Source: Candidatus Thalassarchaeaceae archaeon (GTDB lineage: Archaea > Thermoplasmatota > Poseidoniia > Poseidoniales > Thalassarchaeaceae). From it: a stretch of 11,113 nt of DNA. The position numbers and the translations under genes are program-made. The DNA is taken from assembly GCA_030747475.1 (NCBI GenBank), contig JASLKO010000221.1, forward strand, positions 1 through 11,113, written 5' to 3'. Below are positions 8,001 through 11,113 of this stretch, piece by piece. The stretch's first letter is position 1; each line of letters opens with the position of its first letter. The notes under the pieces are model-generated. The model saw nothing but the letters and a program-made list of their open reading frames with translations. It had not been told where the DNA came from and ran no database searches.

Positions 8001-8625
8001 CCGTATCCCAAATTTCACCAACATTTAGTGGGAAATCATAGATTTCCTTGGGTGGTGAATAATCGGTGTCGATACTGAGTGTCGCAAGGTCAAGGCTACT
8101 CCCGACAACAAGGCTTGCAGGGAAACCAATATTGTTGAAATCTACATCAAGGTACATGTCGTATGTAATCTGACTAAGGTCTGACGCACGGATTACTTCA
8201 TCCATTTCGAGTGCGACCTCAAGGTCACCACCGACGTTAAATCCAGAGGCGACAATGGTTGCACCATTGTAATTGAATACCCCTGATGATTCCAAATCAT
8301 AGACAATAGTAGACACGTTATCGATCGTGTCGACTCGAATGTCAACAACTTCACGGGTCAGTTGTCCAGTCAACACGCCAACGGATGAACCTGGGGCACC
8401 ACCAACAACCAACTCTTCAACATCGAATTCGGCATCGTAAATCCATTCATCACCAATTCGCCAATCGGTCACATCAATCAACGTACCACTCTTTGTAGAG
8501 ACGAGATTCAACGAGGATTCAGGTTCCAATTCAGGAGACACTTGGGGCTGTGATAATGGCACCAATATCGAAAAAACAAGCAGTAGCACGAGGCCGGTCG
8601 GTAGCAAGCGTGAATGGTCACCCAT
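5065..8625 (-). CDS. Giant secreted/anchored surface protein with CARDB-like and PKD/Ig-like domains, one C-terminal TM helix and cytoplasmic tail
   Basis: A 1186-residue predicted surface protein. The start is set at ATG 8625, which begins a signal peptide (MGDHSRLLPT followed by the hydrophobic core 11-24) and fits a TATA box 24 bases upstream; the frame remains open 26 codons further but those residues look non-coding and overlap the upstream gene. In order: a beta-rich N-terminal region (about 45-310), an Ig-like/macroglobulin-type segment (311-372), a CARDB-like domain (about 420-540), four to five PKD/Ig-like repeats (about 542-1037) with typical WDLD and VVDDEGD or VTDDDGE motifs, an acidic calcium-site-like run around DTSVDSDGDTDPANDID (985-1000), a transmembrane helix (1053-1076) with RGK stop-transfer, and a 105-residue cytoplasmic proline-rich tail with GLPPGWTMEQWEHYG (1137-1151) and an acidic end. 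Ligand and role are unknown; adhesion or envelope structure is plausible. sepF follows in the same transcript. Confidence 0.9.
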   Translation of the reverse strand: MGDHSRLLPTGLVLLLVFSILVPLSQPQVSPELEPESSLNLVSTKSGTLIDVTDWRIGDEWIYDAEFDVEELVVGGAPGSSVGVLTGQLTREVVDIRVDTIDNVSTIVYDLESSGVFNYNGATIVASGFNVGGDLEVALEMDEVIRASDLSQITYDMYLDVDFNNIGFPASLVVGSSLDLATLSIDTDYSPPKEIYDFPLNVGEIWDTETTTSTSWSGDVYDNLFALPEDSTESTTERFEIVGSGDPGVAYSGCSNSYNVTAFNSSSGAINGYRWWCDNAGNDAWWHQTIDVGADIDFRLNQYNPVSRVHEIDVDLSFPAWPLDVDLGVWVNVTNSNGQPVANQAVEFRYEIEEDIRTVTTAANGSAYLEFDTGHSLDPSPSSDDYASHGVIAWIPSTDEIGVSTITLDENLVEIDLAAVSSGVSVTRTRDGVSQQLNSITGYNAIPADELVFSVPVQNRGILSSPPTTLEIQAPDGSTSQVSVPSLPALGVFTADVSWIVPASQNVGNVQVQFVVDPTQSVTADADRSNNQGSFSLFVGRLPTATISNMIPKSTFDTIVIDASMSTDSDGGTIICLFDVERENGSIESHTSTNCILEDVWEDDGEFVVNLTVVDDEGDVDRTSVLAIVNNRPAVVNLASSVTSVKVGEQVTFNAQDSSDIDTVTPEAPFDMLWMPPDAPNGQPYDCAEGLITQVCTVIPEVEGTFTMDFRAIDDDFAVTMASHSITVTNIAPYNGSIQLRDVETNTILEANNMQVWHVDEDQSLELLGFVEDSPNDMPTIHWEWQPDSQVDPSWFETTDGPNSVVPVSWSTKGPHVIVMQAFDDDGETSGTVSGWVMVHNVAPIIEPYENPLPLWEDGRALFTLEYSDSASDMDSLVACWDLDPFINLDQEGSSDDDCDVVGPTINHKWAESGTYPAIFHVTDDDGERTSTTVNFTVRNRPPVAEIWFSNPTPTEGEMFGLSGNLSTDTPSDQPNLVYRWDLDTSVDSDGDTDPANDIDEIGMEIWIKFDKPGERGVRLMVSDEVDSSTKDFTVTVMEDESGFLGFFGGGNSLVSTIVILLGLVLAGLLGVLAWTSLRGKNTGDPWDQASPMMEVEQEAPMAAPNSTMFAAPVATTPAPVAEPVPSVGTPPVPAEGLPPGWTMEQWEHYGAQWLSQQAESQPAPTVVETPAPTPTFAEDDLDLDF

Positions 8626-8635
8626 AGGGTGACCA
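8615..8635. promoter_or_regulatory. Perfect 9-bp inverted repeat centred on the PKD gene start codon
   Basis: TGGTCACCC (8615-8623), a three-base centre ATA, and GGGTGACCA (8627-8635) pair perfectly. The centre lies on the A of the ATG at 8625, which is also the transcription start expected from the TATA box upstream. A dimeric repressor bound here would block initiation; alternatively, if the mRNA has a leader, the hairpin would hide the start codon. The right-hand (upstream) arm is outside the coding sequence, while the left arm is fixed partly by codons for Gly-Asp. Confidence 0.5.
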
Positions 8636-8644
8636 GAGAGGAGA

Positions 8645-8657
8645 CCCCTATTCAATT
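8645..8657 (-). promoter_or_regulatory. Candidate TATA-box promoter of the PKD protein gene (leaderless)
   Basis: Read on the minus strand the site is AATTGAATAGGGG. Its last A is 24 bases before the A of the ATG at 8625, so transcription should start at or next to the start codon. It shares AATAGGGG and nearly the same spacing with the tbp promoter. There is no Shine-Dalgarno site before the gene (TCTCCTCTCTGG precedes the dyad), as expected for a leaderless message. The TGA stop of the upstream membrane gene lies within the element. Confidence 0.5.
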
Positions 8658-9005
8658 GAGCGCTATGCGGGTTATCGAGATGAATGTGGACATCCACATC
8701 CAAACCAGCATGACATTTCGGGTGAGTTCAGTGGGAGGTCGCCAACCAGTTATCGATTGAGTAATCTCTTTGACGAACCAGCCTTCTTCATGATCTTCAA
8801 CATGATCATTCTGCAATATTTTGTGCTCCCAAGTTGTGAAAATACACGTCCGGTTATTGAAACGCCAATGTAGACGAGTGAGTGGTGTCAACAATGCATG
8901 TATCCACCAAGCAATTGGCCATGGAAGCGCCCAACCAAGCATCAGAAATAACATCACAATGAGGTGTGAAAGGCGAACGCATTTTGCCGCCAACCAACGC
9001 CACAT
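8652..9005 (-). CDS. Small multi-helix membrane protein, paralogue of the preceding gene
   Basis: A predicted 117-residue integral membrane protein with about three to four hydrophobic segments (about 11-30, 31-46, and 96-114). ATG 9005 is chosen because GGTGA lies four bases upstream and the preceding gene stops four bases away; the frame is open 34 codons further back but would overlap that gene. It clearly shares a core with its upstream neighbour: an early His (H14), then GWALPWP (24-30), AWW (32-34), HW (46-47), TCI (53-55), T58 and E60. The two look like a tandem duplication. The arrangement resembles the DUF2784-type four-helix membrane family (H...GW...C..T..E), but this is a weak impression and no biochemical role is known. 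The last codons hold the TATA box of the PKD gene. Confidence 0.75.
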   Translation of the reverse strand: MWRWLAAKCVRLSHLIVMLFLMLGWALPWPIAWWIHALLTPLTRLHWRFNNRTCIFTTWEHKILQNDHVEDHEEGWFVKEITQSITGWRPPTELTRNVMLVWMWMSTFISITRIALN

Positions 9006-9009
9006 GGTT

Positions 9010-9390
9010 TCACCACGGTAGGTGGCCGCCGAGATACAATCGAAGAATGCACAATGCCAATCCCATGTATGACAATCCCCAACCAAGATTGGCTGCGGTT
9101 TGATCACTCATGTGCCAACCCACTAGAGCACCCATTCGCTGAATGAATCCTCCCTGACCTGGAGTCCCAGCTTTGGGATGCCCACGCAACTTCATCTCAA
9201 TGGTCGAAAGGATACAAACATCTGCGGTTTTCCAATGAATCAGCATTGTTGGGATGAAAAACAATCCAAACCACCAAGCTTCGGGCCAAGGCAGAAGCCA
9301 ACCCCATGGGACAAAAAATGTGACACCAACATGCAAGACATAGACGGCTTTGGCTAGCGCCATCCGAACAAGACCGACGTCGTCGGTCAT
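9010..9390 (-). CDS. Small multi-helix membrane protein, DUF2784-like pattern
   Basis: A predicted 126-residue membrane protein, with hydrophobic segments about 14-33, 38-52, 83-93 and 101-120. ATG 9390 follows the tbp stop by nine bases and has GAGGT six bases upstream, itself overlapping that stop; an ATG at 9363 is an alternative. Motifs seen: H20, F26, GWLLPWP (30-36), AWW (38-40), HW (52-53), CI (59-60), T63, E65, and GGFI (80-83) before the last helices. The order of H, GW, C-x-x-T-x-E and GFI recalls DUF2784-type proteins, whose function is unknown. It is the closer-to-family member of the tandem pair; the downstream copy has lost the GGFI form. Co-transcription with tbp is very likely; a functional link to TBP is not implied by the sequence. 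Confidence 0.78.
   Translation of the reverse strand: MTDDVGLVRMALAKAVYVLHVGVTFFVPWGWLLPWPEAWWFGLFFIPTMLIHWKTADVCILSTIEMKLRGHPKAGTPGQGGFIQRMGALVGWHMSDQTAANLGWGLSYMGLALCILRLYLGGHLPW
9372..9388. repeat. Perfect 8-bp inverted repeat just after the start codon
   Basis: GACCGACG (9372-9379), T, CGTCGGTC (9381-9388) form a perfect dyad covering codons 1-6 of the membrane protein gene starting at 9390. A loop of one base cannot form in RNA without opening pairs, so a DNA-binding site is the more natural reading if it has any role. It may simply reflect Asp-Asp-Val-Gly codon choice. Confidence 0.4.
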
Positions 9391-9399
9391 GCCTAAACC

Positions 9400-10017
9400 T
9401 CAGAGAAGATCTGCAAGTTCGTCTTGAATGATTTCGACGGCTTCAAGAATCTCGTCCTTGTGTCGCGCCCCAGTAATCACCATCTTTCCACTACCGAAAA
9501 TCAGGCAAACAACCTTGGGGTAATCCAATCGATAAATCAAACCTGGGAACTGCTCTGGCTCATATTCAACCTTGTCAAATGGAAGGTGGAAAGTCAAATG
9601 GTTGAGATTCAACTTTCGTGGTTTTCCGGCCTGTTCTTCGCCAGTCCACTTGTCCTTTCCATCATAATCTTCAGGATAATGTAGAGCGTATGTTGCAACC
9701 ATGTTCTGTACCTCGATGGTGACATCTTTGAGATCCCATGTTTCAATACCAGCATTTCGGAGATCACCAATCATTCGCTCGATACCAGTGTGGATGTTGT
9801 CCTCGTTCTTTCCACCAGTGCATACTGCTCGACCGGAGCGGAACATTAGGATGGCCAACTTAGGGTCTACAACACGGTAAACTACACCTGGGAACTGCTC
9901 TGGTTCATATTCACAATTCAACTGAATTGCGATATCTGGTAAATTCAATTCCTCAGCCACACGGGTTGAGGCTACAACGTTCACTACTGTAAGGCGGTCT
10001 TCATCACTTGTTGCCAT
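9400..10017 (-). CDS. tbp: TATA-binding protein (TBP), general transcription factor, with insertion in second repeat
   Basis: A 205-residue archaeal TBP, which binds the TATA box and recruits TFB and RNA polymerase. The two symmetric repeats are plain: repeat 1 about 8-97 (VVNVVASTRVAEELNL, EYEPEQFPGVVYR, LMFRSGRAVCTGGK) and repeat 2 about 99-204 (VQNMVATYAL, VEYEPEQFPGLIYR, LIFGSGKMVITGARHKDE). The DNA-contacting FPG and SGK/SGR-TG segments are intact. Odd: between VQNMVATY and VEYEPEQ there are about 40 residues instead of the usual about 20, with a charged segment (residues about 111-135, EDYDGKDKWTGEEQAGKPRK) absent from repeat 1. No acidic C-terminal tail is present. ATG 10017 is set by a TATA box 23 bases upstream and no Shine-Dalgarno site. 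It heads the transcript leading to two membrane protein genes and beyond. Confidence 0.97.
   Translation of the reverse strand: MATSDEDRLTVVNVVASTRVAEELNLPDIAIQLNCEYEPEQFPGVVYRVVDPKLAILMFRSGRAVCTGGKNEDNIHTGIERMIGDLRNAGIETWDLKDVTIEVQNMVATYALHYPEDYDGKDKWTGEEQAGKPRKLNLNHLTFHLPFDKVEYEPEQFPGLIYRLDYPKVVCLIFGSGKMVITGARHKDEILEAVEIIQDELADLL
9541..9568. repeat. Direct repeat within tbp (copy in second TBP repeat)
   Basis: A 28-base stretch identical to 9886-9913 except for one base. It encodes the EYEPEQFPG segment of the second TBP half and lies 345 bases (115 codons) from its partner. Confidence 0.85.
9886..9913. repeat. Direct repeat within tbp (copy in first TBP repeat)
   Basis: Partner of 9541-9568 with 27 of 28 bases the same. 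It encodes the same EYEPEQFPG element in the first TBP half. Identity even at silent positions goes beyond what the ancient protein duplication needs and suggests gene conversion or recent homogenisation. Confidence 0.85.
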
Positions 10018-10035
10018 GGTGGCGCCGTAATCTGG

Positions 10036-10049
10036 CCCCTATTTAAAGG
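10036..10049 (-). promoter_or_regulatory. TATA-box promoter of tbp (leaderless)
   Basis: On the minus strand the site reads CCTTTAAATAGGGG, with TTTAAATA as the TATA box. Its last A lies 23 bases before the A of ATG 10017, so the start of transcription should fall at the start codon. No ribosome-binding site is present in the 22 bases before the ATG. A second A/T-rich stretch (TTATAAAC, read on the minus strand, near 10063-10072) is about 50 bases from the gene and could be a weaker alternative or part of the end signal for the kinase gene. Confidence 0.7.
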
Positions 10050-10096
10050 AACACCCGGACACGTTTATAATGAAAATATCAGGAAATCGCACTTAG

Positions 10097-11083
10097 TTAG
10101 TCGTTTTCGATTCTTACACCCGGGGCACCAAATTGAGAGACCATGGTTCGACCTCCTACCAACTCAATTGCCTCTGCAGTACGCCGGGGTTCCTTGGTGA
10201 GGGCAATCATACAACCGCCTCCACCCGCCCCAGTTAATTTAGCGCCTAGACTTGAAGGGAGGGCCGCTTCAACCATGCGATCTAAATCCGTATCAGAGAC
10301 TCCAAGTCCCTGTAAAAGTCGATGACACTCATTCATGGCGATGCCAACAGCCTGAAGATTCCCTAGAGACAAGGCTGTAACTCCTGCGCGTGTAACATTG
10401 CCAATGCGTTCGATATCTTCCATGCGTTGAGGTTCTTTTTCCAATAGGTTGGCAACCTGAGAGACCATTTGAGCTGTGGGGCCCGGTCGGCCTGAAAATC
10501 CGATGACAAGGCTTGCTTCCGAGAGGGACTCAGGAAGGGTGACTTTGTGCACTTCCCAAGTCCTTCGGACACCATCGATTCGTAAATCTCGAGTGTATTG
10601 CCAATTTGCTGCAGGATCTTTCTTGTCCGATACCAAAACGGCACCACCCAAAGTGGCTGTGCTGGTATCGATGGGGCTTGCACGTCCACCTTGTGCTTCC
10701 GCCTCAGCCAGATGTGCAGTGGTTGCAATGCCAGAAAGTGGCAACTCGTCTGGTGAGGTCCCACGAATCGTGAGTAAGCCCGCGGCGATCGCAGAGCAAA
10801 TCGCAGCACTAGAGCCGAGACCCGCAGCGCCAAACAAATCGCTTTCTATGCCGACTGAAAGGGGGCTGCCCCCATCTCCAATCCACATGCGTTTGAGCAT
10901 TGCATCCAAATGTGGATGTTTCTGTTTGTCGTAACGCATGCCATCAATGAGCCATCCGGATGTAGATTTTTCAATCTGAACATGGACGCGGGCATCGATG
11001 GCTACAGCAACCGCAGGTTGTCCGTAAACCACTGCATGCTCTCCGAAGAGAATGCACTTCCCGGGCGCGCTCGCAAGCACCAT
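10097..11083 (-). CDS. mvk: Mevalonate kinase, archaeal type
   Basis: A predicted 328-residue GHMP kinase that phosphorylates mevalonate with ATP, the first kinase step toward isoprenoid chains of archaeal lipids. Seen: motif 1 APGKCILFGEHAVVYGQPAV (6-25), motif 2 GLGSSAA (88-94) forming the ATP phosphate loop, the catalytic-aspartate segment QGGRASPIDTSTATLGG with D139, and motif 3 TGAGGGG (284-290). The RASPIDT form, rather than the SGIDN of eukaryotic enzymes, matches archaeal mevalonate kinases such as that of Methanosarcina. Length fits the family. ATG 11083 is chosen because MVLASAPGK is the usual beginning; the frame stays open to the window edge, so a GTG at 11104 or a farther start cannot be excluded. 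A TATA-like GATATGAGG about 24 bases before the ATG hints at a leaderless start. The tbp promoter lies downstream. Confidence 0.95.
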   Translation of the reverse strand: MVLASAPGKCILFGEHAVVYGQPAVAVAIDARVHVQIEKSTSGWLIDGMRYDKQKHPHLDAMLKRMWIGDGGSPLSVGIESDLFGAAGLGSSAAICSAIAAGLLTIRGTSPDELPLSGIATTAHLAEAEAQGGRASPIDTSTATLGGAVLVSDKKDPAANWQYTRDLRIDGVRRTWEVHKVTLPESLSEASLVIGFSGRPGPTAQMVSQVANLLEKEPQRMEDIERIGNVTRAGVTALSLGNLQAVGIAMNECHRLLQGLGVSDTDLDRMVEAALPSSLGAKLTGAGGGGCMIALTKEPRRTAEAIELVGGRTMVSQFGAPGVRIEND

Positions 11084-11113
11084 GTCTACGCGAAGTGTTG
11101 GCACCTCATATCG

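Noticed and set aside
8626..8703. A 26-residue N-terminal extension of the PKD protein
   Set aside because: The extension is His/Asp-rich, overlaps the upstream membrane gene, puts the signal peptide inside the protein and contradicts the TATA box spacing.
9006..9107. A longer 151-residue form of the second small membrane protein
   Set aside because: It would overlap the neighbouring gene by about 100 bases; ATG 9005 has a ribosome site and aligns with the paralogue.
10070..10080. T-tract (ATATTTTCATT on the minus strand) as a terminator of mvk
   Set aside because: Four Ts with no supporting structure; too weak to call, though placed plausibly between mvk and the tbp promoter.
10476..10934. 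152-codon + strand frame opposite mvk
   Set aside because: Antisense to the conserved kinase motifs; Pro/Ser/Arg-rich shadow frame.
1..11113. Mobile elements, CRISPR arrays, rRNA/tRNA genes
   Set aside because: Read through for transposase motifs, terminal repeats, regularly spaced repeats and conserved RNA gene sequences; none seen, and coding density leaves almost no room.

Overview
The window looks like a piece of an archaeal genome, most probably a Marine Group II euryarchaeon (Poseidoniales, Thermoplasmatota) or a close relative. Seen in the sequence: a TATA-binding protein gene, an archaeal-type mevalonate kinase, an archaeal-type SepF, TATA-box promoters set about 24 bases before start codons that lack Shine-Dalgarno sites, and a giant PKD-repeat surface protein whose cytoplasmic tail carries a GLPPGW.MEQWEHYG motif that I associate from memory with Marine Group II membrane proteins. 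The lineage is inferred; no rRNA or tRNA is present.

Left half (1-4531, all + strand): eight tightly packed genes with gaps of at most a few bases or short overlaps, so very likely one operon whose promoter lies left of the window. In order: the 3' part of a family X DNA polymerase with its PHP nuclease domain; two tiny two-helix membrane proteins; endonuclease III (nth); an unrecognised 194-residue protein; a PrxQ/Bcp-type peroxiredoxin; a left-handed beta-helix N-acetyltransferase; and a flavin-reductase-like FMN-binding protein with an extra N-terminal region. The shared theme of the recognisable members is base-excision repair and handling of oxidative damage, plus housekeeping enzymes.

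The + operon meets the right half tail to tail: the stop codons of the flavin protein (+) and SepF (-) overlap in the palindrome TTAA at 4528-4531, with no space for a terminator.

Right half (4528-11113, all - strand): mevalonate kinase (isoprenoid lipid precursor pathway) is upstream, followed by a leaderless TATA-box promoter driving tbp. Behind tbp lie two tandem paralogous small membrane proteins, then a 1186-residue signal-peptide/PKD/one-TM surface protein with its own leaderless promoter and a perfect 9-bp dyad centred on its start codon, then sepF, the FtsZ membrane anchor. The internal genes of both operons mostly have Shine-Dalgarno sites, while tbp and the PKD gene do not, which fits leaderless transcripts for promoter-proximal genes.

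The most interesting points are the PKD protein-sepF pair, the dyad operator candidate at the PKD gene start, the promoter element shared by tbp and the PKD gene, the unusual ~20-residue insertion in the second TBP repeat, and an endonuclease III that keeps only three cysteines where the [4Fe-4S] loop should be. I found no mobile element, CRISPR array, RNA gene or phage gene, and no gene-free stretch above 300 bases.
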